From Nicotiana tabacum (taxonomy: Eukaryota > Streptophyta > Magnoliopsida > Solanales > Solanaceae), in NCBI RefSeq assembly GCF_000715075.1, contig NC_134081.1, positions 111,822,289 to 111,886,288 on the forward strand: 64,000 bases of DNA, in the 5' to 3' direction. The notes under the pieces were generated by a model, which was given only the letters and a program-made list of their open reading frames with translations, did not search any database and was not told where the DNA came from. Position 1 is the stretch's first letter. Each line of letters begins with the position of its first letter. Both the position numbers and the translations under genes were made by a program. Shown piece by piece: positions 1 to 12,002 of this stretch.

Positions 1-147
1 ATGAAAGATTTGGCAGCAACTAAGAAAATCCTTGGCATGGAGATCAAAAGAGATCGAAAAGCCAACAGGCTATTTCTGACCCAGAAGAAGTACTTGGAGA
101 AAGTCTTGGAGAGGTTTGGCATGAAAGATGCTAAACCAATAAGTACC
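1..147 (+). pseudogene. Copia A reverse transcriptase fragment, upstream of the insertion
   Basis: The frame is open from base 1 and encodes the copia RT segment MKDLAATKKILGMEI, followed by a stretch ending at KPIST. In Ty1/copia polyproteins this lies just downstream of the YVDD catalytic motif, in the RT thumb and connection. The coding sequence stops abruptly at base 147, where the gypsy A LTR begins. The next residue of the family consensus is encoded at 11188, so the break is caused by the insertion alone. The upstream RT, integrase and gag lie outside the window. Confidence 0.85.
143..147. repeat. Target site duplication, left copy (GTACC)
   Basis: GTACC lies directly before the TGTCACGACC start of the left gypsy A LTR, and an identical GTACC follows the right LTR at 11183-11187. 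Five base pairs is the usual duplication size for Ty3/gypsy integration. Confidence 0.9.
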
Positions 148-3100
148 TGTCACGACCCCAAATTCCCTCCGTAGGATATCATGATGGCACCTAGTCTCTA
201 AAACTAGGTAAGCCTAACAATGCGGAATAATAATAAATATATGAAATAAATAAACTACAATTCAAACAATTTCAACTCCCAAAACCCAGTAGAAATAAAT
301 CACAAGCTTCTAAGAATTTATTCTCAATGTCTCTATATATCAAGGTCTAAATAAAATGTAAGGAAGCAACATAAAATGATAGAAGGGGACTCCGGAATCT
401 GCGGACGCTGGCAAATATACCTCGAAGTCTCCGTACGCAGGTAACTCACTGACGTCTAGGCTGGTAAGATGTACCTGGATCTGCACAAAAAGATATGCAG
501 AAGCGTAGTATGAGTACACCACAGCGGTACCAGTAAGTGCCAAGCCTACCCTCGGTAGAGTAGTGACAAGGTCAGGTGAGGCCCTACTAGAATATAATAA
601 TGAAATGGTAAAATGTTTAACAATATAGTAAAATAAAATGACACTGAAAATGAATCAAATAGTATGTCACATTTAATGACACCAAATAATTGCAAATAAT
701 ATCTCGTGGAATCAAAACAGAATTTCCTTCAACTTTATTAAAATCACAACAATTAATCGAAGGCAACTATGGCCATAAATCAATATTAACAAGGGCACTA
801 CCGAGGTACCGCCTCGTAGTCCCAAATTATAAATAATTTCACAATATCTCATTTCCTTATATCATCGCGGGAGCCTTCACAATTTATTTAAAGAAAATAT
901 TTTTTTTCCGAAATAGCGTCCCGCGTTTTAGCCACACTTTTCACAGCGCATGACTTCTTGTAGTCACCCCTACAAGCCACGCGTATCAAGCCACCCTTAT
1001 CTCACCGCATGCGTTTCAATACCCAGACCTTATACCACCGCATGCGTATCAATATCAGAATATATCATAATTTGCACCTCAAGTGCCCAATATTTCAATT
1101 TTCCACGAAAAACAAAATCTCACGAAAATATTCAAGAATAAATAATTCAGGAAAATAATATTTCAAATTTTTAATACGTTGCTTCAATATCAAAATTAAA
1201 AATGTCAAATACTTTATATTAATAATATTTAATTTAAAGAAAATCAACCTTCAAATAATGCACAGTATGAAAGAAACCAAGTTTCAATTAAAGAGGTAAA
1301 ACAATTAGCAGAAAAAAGGCAAACAAATTTAAAATATATATCACAGATCAATGATGAAGAATATAACAAGATAAAATAATTTAATATATACGCAACAATG
1401 ATCTAAACAATTTTAAAATATAATCTTTCACATTTAGCCCGTGTACACACTCGTCACCTCGTGTACACGACTTTCAACATATTTCAATAATCACATTAAT
1501 ATTAATTCTAGGGAAAATTTTCTCCACACAAGGTTAGACAAGTCACTTACCTCGACTTGCTCCAATTTAATCAAGTATTATGCTTTTTCCTCGATTTTTC
1601 GACTCCGATCGACCCTTATCTAGTCATAATTAATTCGATATAGTAAACAAAAATTATAGTAATTAATTTCATAAAACAAATATTACATTTTCATTAAAAT
1701 CCGAAATTAGCTCAAAATTTGCCCGTGGGGCCCACATCTCGGAATCCGGCGAAACATACAAAATCCTACAACCCATTTAATTACGATGCCACCCATATCA
1801 ATTTTACCAAAATTCGATAACAACTCGACCTCCAAATCTTAAATATTTGTTTTTGGAAGATTTTGCAAAAATCTTGATTTTTCTTCCATAAATTCACGGA
1901 TTCATGATGTAAATGAGTATGGAATCATGAAATATAATCAATATAGGATAAGGAACACTTACCCCAATATTTTTTCGTGAAAATCGCCCAATAACCGTGC
2001 TCCAAAAATCCAAAACGAAATGAATGAAATGACCAATTTTGGTCCTTAAGTTTCTGCCAATCCGTCACTAAAAGTTCATTTTTCGTCACTAAAAGTCCAC
2101 CAGAAATTGCTCTACCAACCTTCCTTCAATTGATCATAACTTTATGTACAAATGTCCAAATGATAAATAATTTATATTTCTGGAAACTATAATCAACCGA
2201 CTACAACTTTCATGTTTTGCAACTTTTCTGATTCCATATGAATTGCGAGATATAAGCTTCCAAAGTCGGCTCCATGCATCAGAATTTCTGGCGAAACTGC
2301 TCTACCAGCCTTCATTCAATCCACCATAACTTTCTATACAATGTCCAGGAAATGAATGGTTTAACTTTCTGGAAACTAGAAACAAACGACTACAACATTC
2401 ATGTTTTGAAAATTTTCCGATTCCTTATGAATTACGAGATATAAGCTTCCAAAGTTGGCTCCACACACCAGAAATTTCTGGCGAAATTTCTGCAAATTTC
2501 TGGCAAAATTTTCTGGAAATTTCCAGCAACCTTCTTTGTCCGAAATCTATTCTGTTTACCTTCCGAATTCCACCCGAGACCTTAACCAATTATTCCAACA
2601 TGTTCCAAAATACAATACAAACTTAGTCGAGGCTTCAAACCACATCAAAACGACTAATCGCACCTCAAATCAAAATCTATGAACTTTGAACTTTCAATTT
2701 CTACAAACAACATCGGAACCTATCAAATCCAGTCTAATTGACCTCAAATTTTGCACGCAAGTCATAAATGATATAACGGAGCTATGAAAATTTTCAGAAT
2801 CGGATTTCGACCCTGATATCAAAAAGTCAACCCCTCGGTCAAACATCCCAAACATTCAACTTTCGGCATTTCAAGCTTAATTCTACTACGGACTTCCAAA
2901 TAAAATTCCGATCACGCTCCTAAGTCCAAAATCACCATATGGAGCTGTTGGAATCATAAAAATTTTATTCCGGGGTCATTTGCACATAATTCGACATCCA
3001 GTCACTATCTGAACTTAAACTTTAAATTTTTCATCAAAATTCCATATCTCGGACTAGGGACATCGGAATTTGATTCCGGGCATACGCCCAAGTCCCAATT

Positions 3101-3337
3101 CACGATACGGACCTACCGAAACTGTTAAAACACCGATCCGAGTCCGTTTGCTCAAAATGTTGACCAAAGTCAACTTAATTGTGTTTTAAACATCTAATTC
3201 ACATTTTAATCCGTTTTTCACCTGAAAACTTTCAGGAAATTTTTTACGGACTACACACGCAAGTCGAGTAATGGTAAATAGTACTTAGATCACATAATTA
3301 ATCATTAAATTTAAAGATGACATTTTGGGTCATCACA
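148..3337 (-). repeat. Gypsy A LTR (3' LTR in element orientation)
   Basis: This 3190-bp sequence matches 7993-11182 along its whole length, with scattered substitutions and small indels. It begins TGTCACGACC and ends GGGTCATCACA on the + strand, which gives TG...CA termini. It is AT-rich, has no long ORF, and contains a 190-bp tandem duplication at about 2109-2488. The visible divergence between the LTRs shows that the insertion is not very recent; I did not count the differences. Confidence 0.92.
2109..2488. repeat. 190-bp tandem duplication inside the gypsy A LTR
   Basis: Two adjacent units, starting at 2109 and 2299, share the order: GCTCTACCA, a Ser/Phe-like CT-rich stretch, CATAACTTT, TTCTGGAAACTA, GACTACAAC, GAATTACGAGATATAAGCTTCCAAAG-like sequence and finally a TTTCTGGCGAAA-like sequence. 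The units differ at several positions. The other LTR has the same arrangement with the same 190-bp period (starts at about 9935 and 10125), so the duplication predates this insertion. Confidence 0.75.
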
Positions 3338-3349
3338 TTCTCCACCTCT
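3338..3349 (-). promoter_or_regulatory. Gypsy A polypurine tract
   Basis: On the - strand the sequence AGAGGTGGAGAA lies immediately 5' of the TGTGATGACCC start of the LTR. Such purine tracts prime plus-strand DNA synthesis during reverse transcription. Position and composition fit exactly. Confidence 0.85.
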
Positions 3350-3366
3350 AAAACAAACGTTCGTCC

Positions 3367-5395
3367 TCAAACAGAGTTAGAAAAAGTACCTAAGCTGGTG
3401 AATAAGTGTGGATAACAGCTGCGTAAATCATGCTCGACCTCCCAAGTCGCCTCCTCGACCGGATGACCCCTCCACTGAACCTTTACGGAAGCAATGTTCT
3501 TTGACCTCAGCTTTCGAACCTGCCTATCTAAAATAGCCACCGGTTCCTCAACATAAGATAGATCCTTGTCCAACTGAACCAAACTGAAGTCTTACACATG
3601 AGACGGATCCCCGTGATATTTTTGAAGCATAGAAACATAGAATACCAGATGAACCGCAGAAAGACTAGGTCGTAGTGCAAGTCTGTAAGCCACCTCTCCA
3701 ACTCTCTCAAGAATCTCAAAAGGCCCAATATACCTAGGGCTCAACCTACCCTTCTTCCCGAACCTCATCACACCTTTCATAGGTGAAACCCGGAGCAATA
3801 CCCGCTTACCAACCATGAATGCAACATCACGAACCTTCCGATCCGCATAACGTTTATGTCTATATGGGTTGTACGAAGTCGATCCTGAACCAACTTAATC
3901 TTTTCGAGGGCATCCTGAACCAAGTCTGTACCAAAAAGTTTAGCCTCGCCTGGTTCGAACCAACCCACTGGAGACCGGCACCGCCTACCATACAAGGCCT
4001 CATACGGAGCCATCTGAATGCTTGACTGGCAACTGTTGTTGTAAGAAAACTACGCAAGTGGTAAGAACTGATCCCAAGCACCCCAAAAATCTATCACACA
4101 CGCACGAAGAATATCCTCCAGTATCTGAATAGTACGTTCGGACTGTCCGTCCGTCTGAGGGTGAAATATTATACTCAAATCTACCCGAGTACCCAACTCA
4201 CGTTGTACTTCCCTCTAGAACCGTGATGTAAACTGCGTACCCCGGTCAGAGATGATAGATACCGGTACGCCGGTGAAATCTGACAATCTCGCGAATATAG
4301 ATTCGAGCCAACTGCTCTGAAGAGTAGGTAGTCATCATAGGATTGCAATGAGCTGACTTGGTCAATCTATCCACAATCACCCAAGCTGCATTGAACTTCC
4401 TCTGAGTCCGTGGGAGCCCAACAACGAAATTCATAGTGATCCTCTCCCATTTCCATTCTGGAATCTCTAACTTCTGAAGCAATCCACTCGGTCGTTGATG
4501 CTCATATTTCACTTATTGACAATTTAGACACCGAGCTACATACTCCACTATGACTTTCTTCATCTTCCTCCACCAATAATGTTGCCTCAAGTCCTGCTAC
4601 ATCTTCGTAGCACCCGAATGTATGAAGTACCGCAAACTGTGAGCCTCATGGAGAATCAATTCATGAAAATCATCTACATTAGGAACACATAGCCTGTCCT
4701 GCATCTGTAATACACCGTCATCTCCAATTGCGACTCCTTTGGCATCACCGTGCTGAACTTTATCCTTAAGGACAAGCAAATGAGCATCATCATACTGACG
4801 CTCCCTGATACGATCATAAATAGAAGACTGAGAAACCACACATGCCAAAACTCGACTCGGCTCGGAAACATCCAATCTGACAAACTGGTTGGCTAAGGCC
4901 TGAATATCCAAGGCCAAAGGCCTCTCTGCTAACGGTAAATATGCTAATCTGCCCAAACTCTCAGCCTTACGACTCAAGGCATCGGCCACTACATTGGCCT
5001 TCTCGGGATGATAGAGAATGGCGATATCATAATCCTTAAGCAACTCCAACCATCTCCGCTGCCGCAATTAAGATCCTTTTGTTTAAACAGATGTTGTAGA
5101 TTTCGGTGATCAGTGTAGACCTCACAATGGACACCGTACAAATAATGCCACCAAATTCTTCAAGGCACGAACAATAGATGCTAACTCAAGGTCGTGGACC
5201 GAATTGTTTTTCTCTCATGTACCTTTAACTGTCTGGACGCGTAGGCAATCACCCTACTGTCTTGCATCAACATCGCGCCGAGACCAATACGCGATGTGTC
5301 ACAATACACGGTATAAGACCTTGAACATTTCTAAAAGCTCAATTCACACTCGTCTGACCCTGTAAACGGGGCACCCTCTTGGTTCAATTTGGTCT
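3367..5395 (-). pseudogene. Gypsy A RNase H - integrase - chromodomain remnant
   Basis: Read on the - strand, this stretch begins near 5395 with the end of the RT connection. RNase H follows with its hallmark ADALSRK (about 4975), then the integrase zinc-binding region with LILHEAHS (about 4650). The start of the integrase core (WKWERITMNFV, about 4450) comes next, and the C-terminal GPFEILERVG region at about 3740. It ends with a chromodomain-like module, VQWRGHPVEEATWE, near 3450. The frame is split by stops and frameshifts at about 5067, 4590, 4245, 4015, 3780 and 3590. Integrase inserts the DNA copy, and in chromoviruses the chromodomain directs it to particular chromatin. Here the protein is broken in at least six places. 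Confidence 0.85.
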
Positions 5396-6212
5396 TAATA
5401 GTTGTTCATAATCAATTACAGAATCGTCATTTAACCTCATGTTAAAACAAATCTCGTTGCAAACCTTCACAATACTGATAACTAGATATTAGGCATGAAG
5501 ACCTCATAATTATTTACCCGAATTAACGAGTCACATTTAACGCCACCTATGCGGGCACCTACCTCGTAGGTTAAAAATTAATAATTACAACACGAATTTG
5601 ACAACTATGCACAGAGAATTTCATATAAGAATTTTCAAATAAGCCTAACAGGCATGACTCCCTATTAGTACTATAGTACAAATTTAATTTCACAAGGGAG
5701 AACTTAAACACAAAAATTTTCCTCACAAGGATCTCGTCCTTATATAACTTCCACTGCAGCTCGTAGGCCGGTTTAAACATATCAATTTATATAGAAATTT
5801 GAGGATCTCGTCCTCAGTTCTGAATCACAAGTAATATGCACATCGTGCCAATTGAAAATTTCCATTTTCTCCTTTTAAATAATTTTGGTTACACCAAATC
5901 ACAACACATAATGAACCCCACATCGGTAAGGCATATAATTCACAATTTGCAATTAATTATTCGAAATTTACATCAAAATTTACTGAAATGAGTAACAGAA
6001 AGCCACATTTAGCCTCGCAGCTCTTATTAGTGACCAACACCAAATGATAGGCGTAGTTATCTCCATAAAATCTCCCAACATGGGTAAACACATAAGTAGA
6101 TTATAGAATTATAAAGCTCACTCATAAGTGGAGCACAATAGGAGGACTCGTTTCGATACTGAGAACCGAATCAAGTTAAGGAAATTATTCCTTTATATTA
6201 AATCAAGGTCGT
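5396..6212. other. Unidentified filler replacing protease and RT in gypsy A
   Basis: About 0.8 kb of AT-rich sequence lies between the start of the protease region (ends abruptly near 6213) and the RT-RNase H connection (begins near 5395). It has no recognisable protease or RT motif in any frame and no long ORF. Protease, RT palm and fingers should be here, so the coding sequence has been lost and either replaced or eroded. I do not recognise the filler. Confidence 0.6.
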
Positions 6213-7130
6213 ACCTGTAATGACACCATCTGATGTAGCGACCTCCGCCATACTGTAAAACAAATATATCAACGGCTGTGTCTCCACCTCTAGGACGCCT
6301 TCTACCCATCTGTCCTTCACCCTTAACTGGTCGTGTGGGTGGTGTAGTAACTGCAATGGGGCACGTAGTGTGAGTGCTTTGATGAAATAAGTCTCTCCCA
6401 AATTTGGGACAATTTTCTCATGATGTGCCTAGTATCACCGTATTAATAACAACCCCTTTGCGGGTTAGGCTGCTCATATTGAGTCTGTGCCAGATAACTC
6501 GAATAACCATTGTAGGAACTCATGTCGGTGGTGCATTAAAAGAACTTACTGGAGCACCCCGCGTAATACGATGTGCGGACTGGGCTGGCCGACTGCCCGA
6601 GCCCCCTCCATAATGATTTATACTTGTAGAATAGAATCCACTGAATCCCCCAGAACCTTGAGACGTCTTGATCTCCTTTGTTTCCTTTTTTTCCCTCACC
6701 TCGAACACATTATAATATCTTGGCAACTTGTACAACTAGCAGAAATGAAGTATCAGCTTGTAGCTCCTGAGTCGTACAAAATTTTACGATCATAATTGAG
6801 TCCTTTAATGAGTCTGTGGACTCGTCCTCTGGATATAGGAAGCAAAGTAGGAGTATGACGGGCTAACTTATTGAACTTGATGGCATATTCTGACACCATC
6901 AATGGTGACATGATGCAATCGTTCAAACCCTATGCGCCACGCATTACGGAGAGTCCGGGAAACAAACTCTTTCAAAAGCATTTCTGAGAATTGAGCCAAG
7001 TGGGCGGTGTTGCATTGGCTGGTCTGACCTCTTCATAGGCTTGCCACGAACACTGGTAGATAATTATCTCTCCCAAGGCAAATTTCTTCTTTTGTTATGC
7101 TGACTCAACATTGTTGAGCTGACCAATTTC
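6213..7130 (-). pseudogene. Gypsy A gag and protease-start remnant
   Basis: On the - strand, a retrotransposon gag (capsid) segment is seen from about 7060 to 6760. Its best stretch is SEYAIKFNKLARHTPT near 6880. It is followed by a Gly/Arg/Ser-rich linker (GRPAQ-type, about 6600-6540) and a decayed CCHC knuckle near 6440, where the second Cys is read as a stop and the rest is degraded. The protease start, VATSDGVITGT, appears at about 6215-6250 and then breaks off. Gag forms the particle core and the knuckle binds RNA. Multiple stops and frame changes show that no product is possible. Confidence 0.75.
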
Positions 7131-7977
7131 CTAACATACTCTTAGATTCTTCTTTGGGGTAACCCTTACCCCTATTTATACACAACGATCACAAAAGTAG
7201 AGCTCCATACAGACAAATCTTGTCATGAACCACATAGTCCAGACTCTCGTCAACAAGTGTACTTCCTCCGAAGCACCCCAAAATCCGCAACCGTGAAGTC
7301 AACGCTGAGTAGACCTTCTACAAATTTAGAGTTGTTTCTATAACTCCTTTGGTATTGAAGTATAGGATTATTAAGGAGGCGTACATACCGCAAGTCCCAA
7401 CCTTATCCTCTACAAAATATCAGGTCTTAAACATGTGTAAATTTTAGGGAACCTTTCAGTACCACACATATACATTTTAGGCCAAAACTGATATAATACA
7501 TGACCCCGTAATTCACCCATTGGTAGTGGACTCCCCCCACTCGCCGCGAAGTCATAGGTCACAATGTCCGATGATCCACAATAATAACTTTCACAGCTTG
7601 TATAAATCAACCAGACGCCAACGTCTGTTGCACCCCCACATGATTCACTGGGTGATCTCTCAATATACCCGCATCTTCAGTCGGAACCACATGTTGAGGC
7701 AATGTTTGAGCATCTCTGTCTCCCTCATAGTCCATCTACAACATCACGAATCGTTGACGCACAACTGATACCGAGTGCGCAATGTCAAACACGAGTGGAT
7801 ACAAAGGAATATAAGATATATGTTTCAAACTAAATCAATGTCGCACGATAAGGAGTCAAAGAAGTAAATATTTCCTAACAGTTCCATAGCCTCTCGAAGA
7901 TAAGTACAGACGTCTCTGTACCGATCCGCAAGACTCTACTAAACCTACTTGTGACTCATGACACCTATGAACGTATA
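7131..7977. other. Gypsy A 5' internal region, unresolved
   Basis: This sequence lies between the primer site and the recognisable gag capsid. It should contain the 5' leader and the gag N-terminus, but I see no conserved motif and no ORF longer than about 80 codons. It may be leader sequence or strongly decayed gag. Confidence 0.4.
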
Positions 7978-7989
7978 GCTCTGATACCA
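7978..7989 (-). promoter_or_regulatory. Primer binding site for initiator tRNA-Met (gypsy A)
   Basis: The - strand reads TGGTATCAGAGC, complementary to the 3' end of plant initiator tRNA-Met. It sits three bases inside the right LTR, which is the 5' LTR in element orientation. This fixes the element's direction as the - strand. Confidence 0.9.
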
Positions 7990-7992
7990 ACT

Positions 7993-10900
7993 TGTCACGA
8001 CCCAAAATTCCCTCTGTATGATGTCATGATTGTACCTAGTCTCTAAAACTAGGTAAGCCTAACAATGCGGAATAATAATAAATATCTGAAATAAATAAAC
8101 TACAATTCAAATAATTTCAACTCCCAAAACTTGGTAGAAATAAATCACAAGCTTCTAAGAATTTATTCTCAATATCTCTATATATCAAGATCTAAATAAA
8201 ATATAAGGAAGCAACATAAAATGATAGAAGGGGACTCCGGAGTTTACGGACGCTGGCAGATATACCTCGAAGACTCCGTACGTAGGCAACTCACTGACGT
8301 CTAGGCTGGTAAGATGTACCTGGATCTGCACAAAAAGATGTGCAGAAGCGTAGTATGAGTACACCACAGCGGTACCCAGTAAGTGCCAAGCCTAACCTCG
8401 GTAGAGTAGTGACGAGGTCAGGTGAGGCCCTACTGGAATATAATAATGGAATGGTAAAATGTTTAACAATATAGTGAAATAAAATGACACTGGAAATGAA
8501 TCAAATAGTATGTCACATTTAATGACACCAAATAATTGCAAATAATATCTCTTGTGCAATCAAAGCAGAATTTTCTTCAACTTTATAAAAATCACAACAA
8601 TTAATCGAAGGCAACTATGGCCATAAATCAATATTAACAAGGGCACTACCGAGGTACCGCCTCGTAGTCCCAAATTATAAATAATTTCACAATATCTCAT
8701 TTCCTTATATCACCGCGGGAGCCTTCACAATTTATTTAAAGAAAACATTTTTTTTCCCGAAATAGCATCCCGCGTTTTAGCCACCCTTATCACACCGCAT
8801 GACTTCTAGTAGTCACCCCTACTAGCCACGCATATCAAGCCACCCTTATCTCACCGCATGCATTTCAACACCCAGACCTTATACCATCGCATGCATATCA
8901 ATATCACAATATATCACAATTTGCACCTCAAGTGCCCAATATTTCATTTTTCCACGAAAAACAAAATCTCACGAAAATATTCAAGAATAAATAATTTAGG
9001 AAAATAATATTCCAAATTTTTGATATGTTGCTTCAATATCAAAATTAAAAATGTCAAATACTTTATATTAATAATATTTAATTAAATAAAATCAACCTTC
9101 AAATAATGCACGGTATGAAAGAAACTAAGTTTCAATTAAAGAGGTAAAACAATTAGCAGGAAAAAGGTAAACAAATTTAAAATATATATCACAGATCAAT
9201 GATAAAGAATATACCAAGATAAAATAATTTAATAAATGCGCAACAATGATCTACACAATTTAAAAATATAATCTTTCACATTTAGCCCGTGTACACACTC
9301 GTCACCTCGTGTACACGACTTTCAACACATTTCAATAATCACATTAATATCAATTCTACGATAAATTTCCCTCACACAAGGTTAGACAAGTAACGTACCT
9401 CGACATGCTCCAATTTAACCAAGTATTATGCTTTTTTCTCGATTTTCCGACTCTGATCGACTCGTATCTAGTCATAATTAATTCGATACAGTCAACAAAA
9501 TTTATAGTAATCAATTTCAAAAGAAAATATTACATTTTCATTAAAATCCGAAATTAGCTAAAAATTTGCCTGTGGGGCCCACATCTCGGAATCCTGCGAA
9601 ACTTACAAAATCCGACAACCCATTCAATTACGAGTCCACCCATATCAATTTTACCAAAATCCAATAAAAACTCGACCTCCAAATCTTAAATTTTTGTTTT
9701 TGGAAGATTTTGCAAAAATCTTGATTTTTCTTCCATAAATTCACGGATTCATGATGTAAATGAGTATGGAATCATGAAATATAATCAATATAGGATAAGG
9801 AACACTTAACCTAATATTTTTCCGTAAAAATCGCCCAAGAACCGTGCTCCAAAAATCCAAAACGAAATGAATGAAATGACCATTTTTGGTCCTTAAGTTT
9901 CTGCTAATCCGTCATTAAAAGTCTGCCAGAAACCGTTCTACCGGCCTTCCTTCAATTGATCATAACTTTATGTACAAATATCCAAATTATAAATAGTTTA
10001 ACTTTCTGGAAACTAGAGTCAACCTACTACAACTTTCATGTTTTGCAACCTTTCAGATTCCTTATGAATTGCGAGATATAAGTTTCCAAATTCGGCTACA
10101 TGCATCAGCATTTCTGGCGAAATTGCTCTACTAGCCTTCATTCAATCCATCATAACTTTTTGTACAAATGTGCAGAAAATGAATGGTTTAACTTTCTGGA
10201 AACTAGAAACAAAACGACTACAACTTTTATGTTTCGATGATTTTCCGATTCTCTATGAATTACGAGATATAAGCTTCCAAAGTTGGCTCCACACACCAGA
10301 AATTTCTGGCGAAATATTTGCAAATTTCTGGCGAAATGTTCTGCATATTTCCAACAACCTTCTTTGTCCGAAATCCATTCCGTTTACCTTCCGAATTCCA
10401 CCCGAGACCTTCGGAACCTTAACCAATTATTTCAACATGTCCCAAAATACAATACGAACTTAGTCGAGGCTTCAAACCACATCAAACAACATCAAAACGA
10501 CTAATCGCACCTCAAATCAAAATCTATGAACTTTGAACTTTCAATTTCTACAAACAACACCGGAACCTATCAAATCCAATCCAATTGACCTCAAATTTTG
10601 CACGCAAGTCATAAATTACATAACGGAGCTATGAAATTTTTCAGAACCGGATTTTGACTCCGATATCAAAAAGTCAACTCCTCGGTCAAACTTCCCAAAA
10701 ATTTAACTTTCGGCATTTCAAGCCTAATTCCACTACAGACTTCCAAATAAAATTTCGATCATGCTCCTAAGTCCAAAATCACCATACGGAGCTGTTGGAA
10801 TCATCAAAATTTTATTCTAGGGTCATTTGCACATAATTCGACATCCGGTCACTATTTGAACTTAAACTTTAAATTTTTAACCAAAATTCCATATCTCGGA

Positions 10901-11182
10901 CTAGGGACCTCGGAATTTGATTCCAGGCATACGCCCAAGTCCCAATTCACGATACGGACCTACCGGAACTATCAAAACACTGATCCGAGTCCGTTTGCTC
11001 AAAATGTTGACCAAAGTCAACTCAGTTGTGTTTAAACATCTAATTCACATTTTAATCCGTTTTCACCTGAAAACTTTCCGGAAAATTTTTACGGACTGCA
11101 CACGCAAGTCGAGTAATGGTAAATAGTGCTTAGATCACATAATTAATCATTAAATTTAATGATGATATTTTGGGTCATCACA
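7993..11182 (-). repeat. Gypsy A LTR (5' LTR in element orientation)
   Basis: This is the second 3190-bp LTR, homologous throughout to 148-3337, from TGTCACGACC to GGGTCATCACA. It should hold the element's promoter. I did not find a convincing TATA box on the - strand. The internal 190-bp tandem duplication lies at about 9935-10310. Confidence 0.92.
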
Positions 11183-11187
11183 GTACC
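11183..11187. repeat. Target site duplication, right copy (GTACC)
   Basis: Identical to 143-147. It follows directly after the CA end of the right gypsy A LTR, and the copia A reading frame resumes at the next base. Confidence 0.9.
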
Positions 11188-11923
11188 CCTCTTGTTGCTC
11201 ATTTTAAGTTATCAGCTGCTCAGTCCTCGCAGTCAGAGGAAGAAGAGAGGTACATGGCACATGTTCCTTATTCCAGTGCAGTCGGCAGTATTATGTATGC
11301 AATGGTTTGTACACCTCCAGACATTTCACAAGCAATGAGCGTGGTAAGCCGGTATATGGCTTGTCTTGGTAAAGCACATTGGCATGCTGTGAAATGGATT
11401 CTCAGATACTTGCGAGGTACTTCAAACACATGTTTGGAGTTTGGGAGAAATACTAACACTTTGGTTAGTTTTGTAGACTCAAATTATGCCGGTGATCTTG
11501 ACAAAAGATCATTGATAGGTTATGTATTTTTCATCGGTGGTTGCGCTATTAGTTTGGAAAGCTACATTACAACATGTAGTAGCTTTATCTACTACCGAAG
11601 CAGAATATATGGCAGTGACCTAGGCGATCAAAGAAGCTTTATGGTTGAAGGGTCTATTTACGAAACTCAGTTTACACCAAGGTGGTATTACCATTTTCTG
11701 TGATAGTCAAAGTGCCATTCACTTGACTAAAGATCAAATATATCATGATAGGACGAAGCACATTGATATAAAGTATCATTTCATCCGAGAAACCATTGCT
11801 GAAGGAAAAGTCTCTGTTTAGAAGATCAGCACTAGAGACAATCCTGCTGACATGTTCTCAAAACCTCTTCTAGTGTCCAAGTTCAAGTTTTGCCTGAACT
11901 TGATTGGCATTTATGAAGAATGA
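11188..11923 (+). pseudogene. Copia A RT C-terminus and RNase H
   Basis: The frame continues the RT interrupted at 147. It covers the conserved PYSSAVGSIMYAMVCTPPDI and HWHAVKWILRYLRGTS segments (RT-RNase H connection), then RNase H beginning at VDSNYAGD. The first RNase H aspartates are present, but the frame shifts near 11570. Later motifs (DSQSAIHL, RTKHIDIKYHFIRE, NPADMFSKP) appear in another frame, with an in-frame stop near 11820. The coding region ends at TGA 11921-11923. The lineage resembles Tork/Tnt1. Confidence 0.8.
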
Positions 11924-12002
11924 TTTTGCGCATTGCTGTTTTTGCGGAGAAGGTGAAGCAAATTTACTATATATAAGCCGAAATTAGGCCAAGGTGGAGA
12001 TT

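Larger units (their letters stand above)
148..11182 (-). mobile_element. Complete Ty3/gypsy chromovirus-like element 'gypsy A'
   Basis: Two direct LTRs of 3190 bp each (148-3337 and 7993-11182) flank 4655 bp of internal sequence. The element starts with TGTCACGACC and ends with GGGTCATCACA, has a GTACC target duplication, and on the - strand has an initiator-Met primer site next to the right LTR and a polypurine tract next to the left LTR. The integrase ends in a chromodomain-like segment, which together with the long LTRs points to the Tekay/Del clade of chromoviruses. RT and most of the protease are missing, so the copy is non-autonomous. Confidence 0.9.

Noticed and set aside
7978..7989. 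tRNA gene remnant at the tRNA-complementary sites (also 37852 and 50210)
   Set aside because: Only 12 bases match, at the LTR edge, as expected for primer binding sites.
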